A stretch of DNA of 64,000 nucleotides from Pseudomonas sp. DY-1 (lineage in GTDB: Bacteria > Pseudomonadota > Gammaproteobacteria > Pseudomonadales > Pseudomonadaceae): contig NZ_CP032616.1 of assembly GCF_003626975.1 (NCBI RefSeq), forward strand, positions 3,410,001-3,474,000, given 5' to 3'. The position numbers and the translations under genes are program-made. How positions within the stretch are numbered: position 1 is the first letter of the stretch; every line of letters starts with the position of its first letter. Below are positions 37,193-46,244 of this stretch, one piece after another. Under the pieces are notes generated by a model. The model worked only from the letters and a program-made list of their open reading frames with translations, did no database searches and was not told where the DNA came from.

Positions 37193-39288
37193 GGGTTGCT
37201 CCTCCCTGCTTTACGGGCCGCCAGCCGCAGCAGCTCCTCCGCAGAGGATCTGCGGGCCAGCACCTCAATGGATCTGGGGCCGTCCTCAATACGGAAACGC
37301 CCCCAGTCATTGTCGAACGGGCTAACCTGCGCGGACTGCGCCACATCCGCCAGCGCCTGCCCGCCGACTTCCGGCACACTCAGCCCAGCCATGCGGCTGG
37401 CCAAGTTGCGCGAGGCCAAGGCAGTCAGCACCTTCTCCCCACCGTCGAAGCCCACGAGCTCAGGTCCGTTCTCGCCCACCCAATGGATGCCAGGTGTGGC
37501 GCTATTGGTCCCACTGGCGTAACCGGATACCGGGAAGGTCACCTGGTCACCGCCCTGCAGGGCCATGGCGTTCATCTCGGCCGTCGGCTGGATTCGCGCC
37601 GGGATGATCAAGGTCTGGCCCAACGCAGCAGCCAGCTCCTCCATCTGCCCCTTGACCTTGGTGATCTCTTCCTCAGAGAGGTTGATGGTGATGTTGACGT
37701 TCTTCAGCTGGTCGGCCTGCGCCTGCAGCTGCGCCAGGCTTTCGCGGATCGAGGCGAGCTTCTGCTCGGCCTTGCTCTGCTCCAGCTCACTGGCAGCCAA
37801 TTCGATGGCCTGCAGCTCCTTGGCAAAGCCGGTGAAACCGTAGGTACTCTGCCCAGCAGCGGCCAGATCCTGCAGCATCTTCAGCGCGGCCTGCGCCTGC
37901 TGCTGGGCCGCCTCGGCATCCCCGGCCCGCAACGCATCACGGGCGCCCACCTTGAGGGCATTGGCGGCACCGAAACTGGCCTGGCTGTCCCCGCCGGCAT
38001 TGAAGCCGGCAATCGCCTCCTTGTAGCGCTGCTGGATTGCCAGGCGCTCCTTGCCGAACTTCTCCAGGTCGGCCAGGGCTTTCTTCTCGGCCGACTGCTG
38101 CTGCTTGATGGCAGCCTCAGCATCGGCCACCACCTGGTCGCGGATACCCTTCAGCGACTTGCGATAGCTAGCCTCCTGGGCCAACCGCGCGGCAGCGATC
38201 TTGTCAGCCTCGCTGACCTCCTCCTTGGCCGCATCGCGCAAGCGCTCCAGCTGCTGGGTCACCTGGCCAATCTGGCCGTCGAAGTAGGCGGCATCCTTGT
38301 TGCCGAACAGCAGGCGGCTGGTGAGGCCTAGCTCGCCATCCTGGGCGATCTCGTCGCGGGCCTGCTGCATGCGCTGCAGCACCACCTCCAGGGCGGTGAT
38401 CTTGGCGTCCGCTGCCAAGCCCTCGGTCAGTTTCTCCAACCCCTGCAGGCCTTCCTTGTTGAATGCCTTCAAGGCATCGGTGGCGGTATCCGCCACGCCG
38501 CCCAGAAACTTGAAGCGATTGACCAGACCCTGAGTGAAGCCAGTCGCGGAGTCGATCTGGCCGGCGAAGCGGGTGGCCGAGTTACCCAGGGTGGTCAGCG
38601 AACCGCCAACCGTCTCAGGGATCTGCTCGGCTTCCTTCTGTAGCTTCGGCAGCTGCCCGATCAGGGCATCGGCCACCACCTCAGCGGTGAGCCTGCCTTC
38701 ACCGGCAAGCTCCTTCAACGCACCGACTGGTACCCCCAGGCTGTCTGCCAGGGCCTGCATCAGCCGGGGCGCCTGCTCAGCCACGCTGTTGAACTCATCG
38801 CCGCGCAGCGCACCAGAGCCAAGGGCCTGGGCGAACTGGACGATGGCCGCTTCGGAATCGGCAGCCGAAGCACCGGAGACCCGGAAGGCAGTGGCCACCG
38901 CCTCGGTCACCTGCAGGATCTCCTCCTGAGAACGTCCAGCCTCTCGCAACGGCCGAGAGATCCGCGAGTACAAAGTGACCAACGACTGCAACGGTGCCTG
39001 CGTCTTCTGCGCCAGGTTGAACAGCTCCTCCTGGGCGCGGTTGAACTCAGCTTGCGAGCCGGTGGCCAGCTTGAGCTGGGCGTCCATCTGTTTTACGGCA
39101 TCGGCCGCCGAACTGAACACCTTCACCCCCTCCGCCACCAGGCCGCCGACAAAGGCAGTACGGATGCCATCGGCCAGCCGGCCGACGCGCTCGCCCAGGT
39201 CCTCGACATCCTTGCCGGCCTCGCGGAACGCCTTGCGGCTGTTGTTCTTGCCCTCGATGACAAACTGGGTCGTGATTTTTCCGGCCAT
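37189..39288 (-). CDS. Tail tape measure protein
   Basis: The 699-residue protein has the TMP N-terminal domain (LFNLAQKTQAPLQSLVTLYSRISRPL, FVAGVTEAVATAFRVSG-like helices, NSVAEQAPRLMQALADSLGV) followed by long helical coiled coils (ADAEAAIKQQQSAEKKALADLEKF). It sets tail length; at 0.15 nm per residue the tail would be near 105 nm, an estimate only. Its start overlaps the stop of the frameshifted chaperone by one base. Confidence 0.93.
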   Translation of the reverse strand: MAGKITTQFVIEGKNNSRKAFREAGKDVEDLGERVGRLADGIRTAFVGGLVAEGVKVFSSAADAVKQMDAQLKLATGSQAEFNRAQEELFNLAQKTQAPLQSLVTLYSRISRPLREAGRSQEEILQVTEAVATAFRVSGASAADSEAAIVQFAQALGSGALRGDEFNSVAEQAPRLMQALADSLGVPVGALKELAGEGRLTAEVVADALIGQLPKLQKEAEQIPETVGGSLTTLGNSATRFAGQIDSATGFTQGLVNRFKFLGGVADTATDALKAFNKEGLQGLEKLTEGLAADAKITALEVVLQRMQQARDEIAQDGELGLTSRLLFGNKDAAYFDGQIGQVTQQLERLRDAAKEEVSEADKIAAARLAQEASYRKSLKGIRDQVVADAEAAIKQQQSAEKKALADLEKFGKERLAIQQRYKEAIAGFNAGGDSQASFGAANALKVGARDALRAGDAEAAQQQAQAALKMLQDLAAAGQSTYGFTGFAKELQAIELAASELEQSKAEQKLASIRESLAQLQAQADQLKNVNITINLSEEEITKVKGQMEELAAALGQTLIIPARIQPTAEMNAMALQGGDQVTFPVSGYASGTNSATPGIHWVGENGPELVGFDGGEKVLTALASRNLASRMAGLSVPEVGGQALADVAQSAQVSPFDNDWGRFRIEDGPRSIEVLARRSSAEELLRLAARKAGRSNP

Positions 39289-39829
39289 CAGCTCAGACTC
39301 TTCAGGACTTTGCGGTACTGCTCGGACTTCGCCCGGGCAGCGCGGAGGAGCAGCAGCTGAGTGCGCTGGGTGGACTTCTGCTCATCGGCCAGGGCCGACA
39401 TGAACAGCTCGGCCTGGTCCAGGGTGAAGTCGCGCACCTGATCCAGGCTGAATCCGGCACTCACGAACCGCTGGACGATTGCGCCCCAGCCAACGCCTTT
39501 GCCACCTCGACCAGGGCTGCGTCGAAAAAACTCGCGTTCACCTTCACCACTAGGGTGAACAGCTGCAGGGACGAAGCCGCAGGCAGGCGCCAGATCCGCC
39601 AGCGGCTGAGGCTGGTGGTCAGGCGCAGGGCGCGGCGCAGATCCTTGGCGTGCAGCTCGGCGAACTCCGCGAGGGCGGCAGGATCACGGCTGCCAATCAA
39701 TTTCAGCAGCGGCGTGACGCTCTTGCCGAAGGCTTCCAGGTCGCCCAGGCGTACCGGGTGGATCACCACCCGGCGCCCGTCGACCAGCCCCGCCATCGGC
39801 TCGGGGAAGATGACGGAGAGATCAGCCAT
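39288..39829 (-). CDS. Tail assembly chaperones G and GT with programmed -1 frameshift
   Basis: The 122-residue zero-frame protein (39829 to 39461) starts MADLSVIFPEPMAGLVDGRRV. At 39524..39530 the minus strand reads T TTT TTC in frame, a classic slippery heptamer. Slipping back one base opens a frame reading GKGVGWGAIVQRFVSAGFSL and SLDQVRDFTLDQAELFMSAL and ending at 39288, to give a GT-like fusion of about 180 residues. In siphophages the G/GT pair assists tape-measure folding. The fusion stop overlaps the tape-measure start (TGATG). Confidence 0.85.
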
Positions 39830-40617
39830 TAGTCGACCACCTCATTTTCCCAGACGAAGAAGGCCGACTCGTCCGGCACGAAGAAATTGGGGTCCTGGGA
39901 CAGGGTGAAGCTCACCCCGATAGCCGCGAAGTCATCGCGGTTGATCAGGGGCAGGCTGCCACTCAGGGCGATACGGGCGCGGCGGAAGGTGACCCGGCGG
40001 CCGTCCAGCTGACCGGCCTCGTTCATCGTTTCGACGAACACCTCCCAGTATTCTCGGCCCTTCATGAAGGCCTGGATCAGGTCGGTCTTGCAGCGCTCAT
40101 AGGTCACCTTGACCGACAGGCTCTTGTTGCCGTCCTCGTCCGCCGCGGCAGCGGCGATATCAGTCGCCAGCGCGCCACCCGGCAGCACGCGGATACCACC
40201 CGGAGTCTTCACGTAGTCGACGTTCGCGACATAGGTTTCGGTGCCGGCGTTGTCGGTCACTTCGGTGATGGTCAACGGCAGATACTTCAGCATGGTGGTG
40301 CGGCCGATCATGACCACCGCCACCTCGTCGTCGACCTCGGCCGATTCAACGGTCACCCGGCGAGCAGCCAGCAGCGCCGCCAGCGTCTCGGGCTTCAGCT
40401 CCAGCAGTTCGCCCTCCAGAGTGCCGCCGGCGGGGCGACTCACACCATCCAGCTCAGAGTTGGCCAGGGTGCGCGGGTCGGCCACCGTCAACTCGTTCAG
40501 CTCGGGGGTGAACTCGACCTGCCGATACGCGCCCAGCTCGAAGGGTGGCAGCGTGGAGCCGAAGCGGCGGATATGAACGCGGCCATAGGCCAACTGGGTA
40601 AAGGGATTGCTCGACAT
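39829..40617 (-). CDS. Major tail tube protein
   Basis: The 262-residue protein has features of lambda-V-like tube proteins: MSSNPFTQLAYGRVHIRRFG, LPLTITEVTDNAGTETYVANVDY and a beta-rich core. It lies directly upstream of the frameshifted chaperones. AGGAGA precedes its start, as expected for a highly expressed protein, and a terminator-like hairpin lies about 490 bp upstream. Confidence 0.85.
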   Translation of the reverse strand: MSSNPFTQLAYGRVHIRRFGSTLPPFELGAYRQVEFTPELNELTVADPRTLANSELDGVSRPAGGTLEGELLELKPETLAALLAARRVTVESAEVDDEVAVVMIGRTTMLKYLPLTITEVTDNAGTETYVANVDYVKTPGGIRVLPGGALATDIAAAAADEDGNKSLSVKVTYERCKTDLIQAFMKGREYWEVFVETMNEAGQLDGRRVTFRRARIALSGSLPLINRDDFAAIGVSFTLSQDPNFFVPDESAFFVWENEVVD

Positions 40618-40642
40618 AGGTTCTCCTGGGCTCGGCCCGCTG

Positions 40643-41068
40643 TTACGCGTAGTTCTCGACGTAGGTGGTTTGGATGGTGATCACGATGCGCCGCGCCTGA
40701 GCGCCTTGTTCCAGGCGCGGGATCTCGGCGGTATCACCGATGAGCTGCCCAGGTATTGGCCGGTCGAATTCACCACCGGCCCAGCCGAGGGCGCGGAGCA
40801 CGTCCTGGTGGAAGCGCTCCAGATCGGCCAGCGCCGCCGAGCGAGGGAACACACCCTCAATCACATAGGCCCGGCTGCGGCTGACCTTGGTCAGCACGCG
40901 CTCGCGGGTTTCGTCTTCGCCCCAGCTCAGCATCGCCATGGGCTTGGACTTGTCGTCCGACACCTCCTCGGTGTGGACGGCCTTTAGGTCGGTGGCATAG
41001 CCGTTGGCGGGGCAAATGAGCCCCAGCCGGGCTTCAATGGCCTGGCTCAGTTGAACGCTCTTGGACAT
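40643..41068 (-). CDS. Tail terminator protein (lambda U-like)
   Basis: The 141-residue protein (SKSVQLSQAIEARLGLICPANGY, AYVIEGVFPRSAALADLERFHQDVLRALG) has the size, position and layout of tail terminator proteins, which cap the tail tube and join it to the head. Confidence 0.75.
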   Translation of the reverse strand: MSKSVQLSQAIEARLGLICPANGYATDLKAVHTEEVSDDKSKPMAMLSWGEDETRERVLTKVSRSRAYVIEGVFPRSAALADLERFHQDVLRALGWAGGEFDRPIPGQLIGDTAEIPRLEQGAQARRIVITIQTTYVENYA

Positions 41069-41084
41069 GGCGGACCCGGAAATG

Positions 41085-41105
41085 AAAAGGCCCGCAGAGC
41101 GGGCC
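41085..41105 (-). terminator. Terminator-like hairpin inside the late operon
   Basis: On the minus strand GGCCCGC/GCGGGCC with a 3-nt loop is followed by TTTTC. It lies between the connector genes and the tail genes and would reduce or reset late transcription unless antitermination operates. Confidence 0.7.
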
Positions 41106-41123
41106 GGGTTGAACGGTGCAGGA

Positions 41124-41741
41124 TCAGCGTTTCGCGATGGCCTTCTGCTCGGCCTGGCGCACCCGCTTCTCGAAATCCTGCTGCGCGTAGGTGTTGATCA
41201 TTCGCACGCGCTTCAGGGTGGTCAGGCGCTTGAAGTAGTACGCCACCGATGGCCCCAGCGCCGGCTGCGGGCTGTGATAGCCGTAGCGGTAGGTCTTGCG
41301 CTGGTCGTGCTTGGGCGGCTTCTTCAGGTTGCGGGCCCGCTCCGAGCGGGTGCTCAGTGGCTCCTTCTTCTTGCTGCCAGGGTTCACGAAGCCGGCGGCA
41401 AGCTTTCGACCGCCATCAACATCCGGCACGTAGATTCGCGCACGGGTGCCGGACAACTCCCGGTAACCCCAGCCCCTACGGCTGCGCACCTCGATGCCCG
41501 AGCCGGAGGGGATGATCCGGGCATTAAGGCGCCGGGTGCCCGCCAGTTTGATTTTCAGTTTCTTATTCAACCAGGAACGCTGCGGGAACACCGACCGCAG
41601 TTCCTTGAGGTAGATGCCCCGCCGCGCCCAGCGCACCGTCGTGTTCAACGTACCGCGCAGGATCGGGTCGACCGATTTGCCCACAGCATCCAGCCGCGCC
41701 TTGGCAAGTTTCACGCCCTCCAGCCCGATCTGAACCCTCAT
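41124..41741 (-). CDS. HK97 gp10/minor tail protein Z-like
   Basis: The 205-residue basic protein (MRVQIGLEGVKLAKARLDAVG, SWLNKKLKIKLAGTRRLNARI, YRELSGTRARIYVPD) matches the phage minor-tail-Z/gp10 type that helps complete the neck. It overlaps the head-tail joining gene by an ATGA. Confidence 0.75.
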   Translation of the reverse strand: MRVQIGLEGVKLAKARLDAVGKSVDPILRGTLNTTVRWARRGIYLKELRSVFPQRSWLNKKLKIKLAGTRRLNARIIPSGSGIEVRSRRGWGYRELSGTRARIYVPDVDGGRKLAAGFVNPGSKKKEPLSTRSERARNLKKPPKHDQRKTYRYGYHSPQPALGPSVAYYFKRLTTLKRVRMINTYAQQDFEKRVRQAEQKAIAKR

Positions 41742-42286
41742 TGCGCCTCCAGCCAGAGACTGCGCACCACGCCGTCGTCGCTGCCATCGACGTAGCCGAT
41801 GACGTTGTACACACAGCCGCCGATCACCAACTGCTCACCGAGCTGAACCCGGCCAGTCTCGACCAGAGCGACCTCGGCCTGCAGGCGGTAGTCGGTGAGA
41901 CGGTCGTTCTCGTCCACGAAGGGCGAGATGTGACGCAGGAAGATCCGCGCCGGCCTGGGCGATCCGTCATCGGGGCGATACTCGCCGGGCTCCCCCATCA
42001 GTTCGGTGGCGGTCATGACCACTTCGGCCTGCTGGCCGATAACGTCACGCACGCCATCGAGAATCAGTAGCCGGCCCTCGGTGCGCAGGTAGCGGCCCTG
42101 GAGCAGCCGCTCATCCCACCAGGCACGTACTTCCACCTTGGCCGGGCTACGCAATCCAGCGGCCAAGGGCGCGTCTACCGCATCCTTGGCGCGGATGCCC
42201 ACCCACAACCAGTCGAGGTATTGCGCCTGCAGGTCCGGCCCAAGGGCCAGGAGATCAGCAGGCGTTTCCAGGCGTCCGGCTCTCAT
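41738..42286 (-). CDS. Head-tail joining protein
   Basis: The 182-residue protein contains GRYLRTEGRLLILDGVRDVIGQ and ends in QLVIGGCVYNVIGYVDGSDD, the layout of head-tail stopper/adaptor proteins. The start at 42286 overlaps the previous stop (ATGA); a frame to 42316 exists but is less likely. Confidence 0.7.
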   Translation of the reverse strand: MRAGRLETPADLLALGPDLQAQYLDWLWVGIRAKDAVDAPLAAGLRSPAKVEVRAWWDERLLQGRYLRTEGRLLILDGVRDVIGQQAEVVMTATELMGEPGEYRPDDGSPRPARIFLRHISPFVDENDRLTDYRLQAEVALVETGRVQLGEQLVIGGCVYNVIGYVDGSDDGVVRSLWLEAQ

Positions 42287-42603
42287 CCGACATTCATCCA
42301 ACGGTAGGGCCGCCAAAGAAACTCAGTTGCCTTGGGCAGCGCGGTGGCAATGGTGCCGATCACAACGTCCTCCCGGTTCACGTACCAATGACCGACCAGC
42401 AGGAGCATGCCCTGCTGAATGGCCTTGGTGGGGTGGAGGGCATTGCCGACCGGGTCCGGTAGTGGGACTTCAGGATCAACCAGCACCCGGTTGGTCTGAT
42501 CGTTGAACGCCTGGGCGGCGGCATCGACCAGCACCTGGATGTAGTCGTCCTCGTGAGAGTGGCGCACCCGCAGATGCGCCTTGACGGTGATCGGGTCGAT
42601 CAT
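42283..42603 (-). CDS. Head-tail connector (gp6-like)
   Basis: The 106-residue protein (IDPITVKAHLRVRHSHEDDYIQVLVDAAAQAFND) fits the HK97 gp6-like connector family. The start ATG 42603 overlaps the preceding TGA by one base; an upstream GTG is also in frame. Confidence 0.85.
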   Translation of the reverse strand: MIDPITVKAHLRVRHSHEDDYIQVLVDAAAQAFNDQTNRVLVDPEVPLPDPVGNALHPTKAIQQGMLLLVGHWYVNREDVVIGTIATALPKATEFLWRPYRWMNVG

Positions 42604-43016
42604 CACTTCTTACCTGCTTTCTCCCCCTTCGGGGCGGCGGCGTCTTCCTCGGCCTTCTTGGCAGTGGCAGCAGCGGCTTCTTCCTCAGCCTTCTTGGCAG
42701 CAGCGGCGGCAGCGGCGTCCTCCTCGGCTTTCTTGGCAGCAGCGGCGGCAGCGGCGTCCTCCTCGGCCTTCTTGGCAGCAGCGGCGGCAGCGGCGTCCTC
42801 CTCGGCTTTCTTGGCAGCAGCGGCGGCAGCGGCGTCCTCCTCGGCCTTCTTGGCAGCGGCGGCAGCGGCACGAGCCTCGCTGTCGTCGATGATCCCCAAC
42901 GACTCGGCCACCTCCAGCGCGCGGCCGTCCAGGTCGTGCTCGCCGGGTTCGTAGTCCTTCACCTGGATGCCATCCGGGGAGAACTTGAACAGGTCGATCA
43001 GCTTGACCACGGGCAT
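42603..43016 (-). CDS. Alanine/lysine/glutamate repeat protein of the head module
   Basis: The 137-residue protein has an ordinary N-terminus (MPVVKLIDLFKFSPDGIQVK) and then tandem copies of KKAEEDAAAAAAA, a continuous charged helix. Proteins of this type sit between capsid and connector genes in related phages, with no proven role. AGGAGG stands before its start. Confidence 0.8.
   Translation of the reverse strand: MPVVKLIDLFKFSPDGIQVKDYEPGEHDLDGRALEVAESLGIIDDSEARAAAAAAKKAEEDAAAAAAAKKAEEDAAAAAAAKKAEEDAAAAAAAKKAEEDAAAAAAAKKAEEEAAAATAKKAEEDAAAPKGEKAGKK
42694..42849 (-). repeat. Four tandem 39-bp repeats in the coding region
   Basis: Four in-phase 39-bp units encode the 13-residue repeat. Alternate units differ by one C/T, so pairs form perfect 78-bp repeats. 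This structure can change copy number by slippage without breaking the frame. Confidence 0.9.
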
Positions 43017-43036
43017 GGTCCATACCTCCTAACGAC

Positions 43037-43060
43037 AGAGGCCCAACGAAGTGGGCCTCT
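43037..43060 (-). terminator. Hairpin after the major capsid gene
   Basis: The stem AGAGGCCCA/TGGGCCTCT with a 6-nt loop lies between the capsid stop and the next start. There is no T run, so it more likely protects the abundant capsid mRNA or attenuates than terminates fully. Confidence 0.6.
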
Positions 43061-43076
43061 GGATGAATGGAACCGC

Positions 43077-44375
43077 TTAGGCGGCGATCTTGAGCAACTT
43101 GATAGCCAAGCTGTCCATCACACCACCACCGACACGCTTGGTGGTGTAGAAGTGTACGAACGGCTTGTTGGTGAACGGGTCGCGCAGGACGCGGGTACCG
43201 CGCACGTCGGCAATCGTGTAGCCGCGCTTGAAGTCACCGAAGGCCAACGGGATCGAGTCGGCCGCGATGTCCGGCATCGCCTCGTCTTCCTCGTAGCGAT
43301 AGCCCAGCAGGATGCCCGGCTCGCCGGCCTCCAGCCCCGGACGCCAGAGGTAGTTGCCCTCGTTGTCCTTCAGCTTGCGCAGGGCGGCCAGGGTCAGGCC
43401 ATTGCCGAGGAAGACTGCGTTGCGGCGGTAACCGCGCTTCAGGCTGTGGATCAGGTCGATCAGGCGATCCGGGTTGCTCAGCGCCGCAGCCGCGCCGGAG
43501 GTAACGAACTGCAGGGTGCCGAACGGGCGGGTGCCGACCTTGTCGGTAACCGCCGAGTTGGCATAGGCCAGGAAACCCTTGGGTTTGTTGGTGCCGTTTC
43601 CGGTGATGAAAGAGCCGCCTTCCTGCTCGTCGAACTCCCAGGAAAGCTCGTCCGCCAGCCAGGCCTCGACATCAAAGAAGATGTCGTCCAGCGCCTTCTG
43701 AGTGACCGCAGGGTTGGCGTAGATCTCACCGAAGAACGGCGCGATCTGGGCCAGCTTCGGGGCGGCCGTTTCGGGGCGAGCGTCGGTCTCCCCTACCCAA
43801 CCGGAGGCTGCGCCGCCGGTGTTCACCAGGCGCTTGTACTCCTCGGAGCCGACGCTGATCACGTTGGCCAGGGTGCGCATGACGCTGAGATCGCGCTCCA
43901 GCTGGGCAATATTGCGGTCCAGTTCCTCCGGCACGGCGAAACCGCCGTCCTCGCCGGTACCGAGGTTGATGGCCTTGACTTCCAGATCGCGCAGGCCGTC
44001 CTCGCGGCCTTTGCGCAGGTAGCCGTCGAAGGCCTTCTTGTGTTCCTCGACGTCGGCGTCATCGGCATCCGAGCGGCCGATTCGGTTCTTCTTCTTAAGG
44101 GTTTCCTCGGTGTTCTTTTTGAAGGCTTCCAGGTCGCTGAGCTTCTTGTTCAGCTCATCAACCTTGCCTTCCAACAAGGGGTCACCCTGGCCTTTCGAGA
44201 GCTTTTCCAGACGCTCGTCGTTGGACTTCTTGAACTCGTGGAACGCTTCACCGAGCTGTTTGATGCCGGTGCGCAGCTCGGCAACGCTGTCGCCGCCATC
44301 GTTGCGACGGTGCATGGAGCGCAGGCTCGGGACGCTGGCCTTGGTTACGGCCTGGGCAATGGGGGTCTGTTGCAT
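43077..44375 (-). CDS. HK97-family major capsid protein
   Basis: The 432-residue protein has an N-terminal coiled-coil delta domain (KKSNDERLEKLSKGQ, KVDELNKKLSDLEAFKKN). The capsid fold follows, with GGFAVPEELDRNIAQLERD, WLADELSWEFDEQEG and ITGNGTNKPKGFLAY. The upstream prohead protease should remove the first 110-140 residues. The neighbouring genes are protease and portal, as in HK97. Confidence 0.95.
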   Translation of the reverse strand: MQQTPIAQAVTKASVPSLRSMHRRNDGGDSVAELRTGIKQLGEAFHEFKKSNDERLEKLSKGQGDPLLEGKVDELNKKLSDLEAFKKNTEETLKKKNRIGRSDADDADVEEHKKAFDGYLRKGREDGLRDLEVKAINLGTGEDGGFAVPEELDRNIAQLERDLSVMRTLANVISVGSEEYKRLVNTGGAASGWVGETDARPETAAPKLAQIAPFFGEIYANPAVTQKALDDIFFDVEAWLADELSWEFDEQEGGSFITGNGTNKPKGFLAYANSAVTDKVGTRPFGTLQFVTSGAAAALSNPDRLIDLIHSLKRGYRRNAVFLGNGLTLAALRKLKDNEGNYLWRPGLEAGEPGILLGYRYEEDEAMPDIAADSIPLAFGDFKRGYTIADVRGTRVLRDPFTNKPFVHFYTTKRVGGGVMDSLAIKLLKIAA

Positions 44376-44380
44376 AGGGA

Positions 44381-45061
44381 TCAGCCTCGCAGGAGTGCAG
44401 TAAGTTGGTTGATGTCGTCGAGCAGGCCACCCACGCCAGCGTCACGCTGGTTGATGCCCTTGTAGCCTTCAGCCATCAGGGCCTTGGCTTCGCTGCGAGA
44501 AAGGCCGGCGTCACGCAGGAACTTCTCGAATTGACGCGGCCCCTGGAGGGCGTGCTTGACCGTCTCCACACGGGCCGCGTCGTTGGCAGGGAAGGTCACA
44601 AGGGACACTTCCCACAGATCTACTTTCTTCAAGCGGAACACGCCGCTGCCGTTGTCCCACTCGGCTCCGCCGGGCGGGATGCTGTAGCCGATGGACAGGC
44701 CAGTCAGGCTGCCCGCCTTCAGGTGTGCATAGGCGCGCTTGGCCAGGGGGTCGTCCTCGATCAGCAGGCGGCCCTCCAGGTAGAGGCCGTGATCGTCCTC
44801 CTCCATCTTGGTGTACACGCCCAGCGGTTCGTCGAACTTGTGCTGCCAGAGCATGGCGGGCAGACCGCCCTTCTTCGCCCATTCGTTGAGCGATTCGCGG
44901 AAAGCGCCGCGATGCACCACGTCGGAGTAGCTGTCGACCATGTCGAAGACCGAGCCATACCCGGCGAAGGTGCCGTCCTCGCCCACCGACTTCACCTTGA
45001 AGTGCGCGGCGAGCTGCTTGTTACCGGTCGCGTTTTTGATCTTCATCGGCGGGCCGTCCAT
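44381..45061 (-). CDS. HK97-type prohead maturation protease (S78)
   Basis: The 226-residue protein has the S78 motifs: FDMVDSYSDVVHRGAF, the histidine in MLWQHKFDEPLG and the serine in SLTGLSIGYSI. It cuts capsid and itself during maturation. ATG 45061 overlaps the portal gene by 41 nt; ATG 45046 is an alternative, and neither has a strong ribosome site, so coupling to portal translation is likely. Confidence 0.93.
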   Translation of the reverse strand: MDGPPMKIKNATGNKQLAAHFKVKSVGEDGTFAGYGSVFDMVDSYSDVVHRGAFRESLNEWAKKGGLPAMLWQHKFDEPLGVYTKMEEDDHGLYLEGRLLIEDDPLAKRAYAHLKAGSLTGLSIGYSIPPGGAEWDNGSGVFRLKKVDLWEVSLVTFPANDAARVETVKHALQGPRQFEKFLRDAGLSRSEAKALMAEGYKGINQRDAGVGGLLDDINQLTALLRG

Positions 45062-46244
45062 TGATGTTCATGTTCGAGGGGGTGAGGTAGATGTCCCCGC
45101 CTTCGCGAGGGTTGCGGTCCTCCAGCTCCAGCACGTCGTTGGGGCTAAAGGCACCGATGAAGACCATGTCCTTGTAGAACTGCCGGCGCGCGTTCATGTC
45201 GCCACGCAGCAGCGCGGTGACGTTGAACTTGGCGTAATGGTTTTCCTCGTCCTGCTCGTTCAGCAGGCTCACGCGGATACGGTTCTCGATCCGATTGACG
45301 ATCGGCAGCAGGGCGTCGGTGACGTACTCGAGCCCTTGGTGTTCGATGTTGTTGTTCGTCGAGCGGTCGAGGATCGCGATCTTGTGGGGCGGCACCCTCA
45401 CCATCCCGCAGATCTGGTTGTCGGTGTGCTTGCGGTTCTCCAGCCACTGGGCGTCGGTGTTGGTCATAGTGACCGACACCCACTTCAGGCCACCCTCAAG
45501 AATCGCCACCTTGTGGGAGTTATCCAGGCCCTGGTGCTTCTCGTTCCAGGTATCCCTGACACGGTTGAACACTTCGTCGGTCAGTATCTGGTCAGTCTGC
45601 AGGGCGCCGCCCGGGTTGGCCCCGTTCACAAACAGCTTGGCGCCGTGGCGCTCGGCGGCGATGCCGAGCCCCAGACACTCGCGGGCATACTCCAGGGCGC
45701 CGACTCCCTTGATACCGTCCAGACTCATCGCCCGGACGTGGAAGATCTCGTCCTGGCCGAGGATATTCCGCTTGCCGTTGGCGAAGGTCACGTCATAGAC
45801 CAGGGTCCAGTCTTCGCGCAGCTTCGGTTTAACCGCCGTCGGGCTAAGCGGCAGCAGCTCGACCACTTCCCCGTTGACCACGTTCTTCCAGGCATAGAAG
45901 TTGCCCCGGAGGATCATGTGGGCGGTGCACATCTCCCAGAACTCAGACGCGGTCATGTAGTCATTCGGGCGTCGGCTGATCAGCCGATGCACCTTGTGAC
46001 TACGCGCCACGTCAGAGCCACGGGTGGGGCGCTCCTTGTAGAGCTTCACCGGCAGCTTGCCGACATCCTCTGACAGCACCTTGAGGCAGGCGAAAAAGGC
46101 CGCATAGCGCAAGGCGGTGGTGGCGTTGATACTGACGCCAGAGACCGCCGTAGCGCCGGCCGCGATCATTTCCAGTAGCTCGCGCGAACCCATCTGGTCG
46201 GCGCTTTTCCGCCGCAGCGGATTCCAGCTCTTGAGCCATTTCAC
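45021..46244 (-). CDS. Phage portal protein
   Basis: The 407-residue HK97-type portal has INATTALRYAAFFACLKVLSED, the VHRLISRRPNDYMTASEFW segment and FGGGAFSPNDVLELE-like residues near its end. Twelve copies form the DNA gate. It starts with GTG 46244, overlapping the terminase stop by four bases. Confidence 0.95.
   Translation of the reverse strand: MKWLKSWNPLRRKSADQMGSRELLEMIAAGATAVSGVSINATTALRYAAFFACLKVLSEDVGKLPVKLYKERPTRGSDVARSHKVHRLISRRPNDYMTASEFWEMCTAHMILRGNFYAWKNVVNGEVVELLPLSPTAVKPKLREDWTLVYDVTFANGKRNILGQDEIFHVRAMSLDGIKGVGALEYARECLGLGIAAERHGAKLFVNGANPGGALQTDQILTDEVFNRVRDTWNEKHQGLDNSHKVAILEGGLKWVSVTMTNTDAQWLENRKHTDNQICGMVRVPPHKIAILDRSTNNNIEHQGLEYVTDALLPIVNRIENRIRVSLLNEQDEENHYAKFNVTALLRGDMNARRQFYKDMVFIGAFSPNDVLELEDRNPREGGDIYLTPSNMNINGRPADEDQKRDR

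Noticed and set aside
42694..42849. Regular 39-bp repeats that might suggest a CRISPR array
   Set aside because: They are directly adjacent with no spacers and keep one protein frame.
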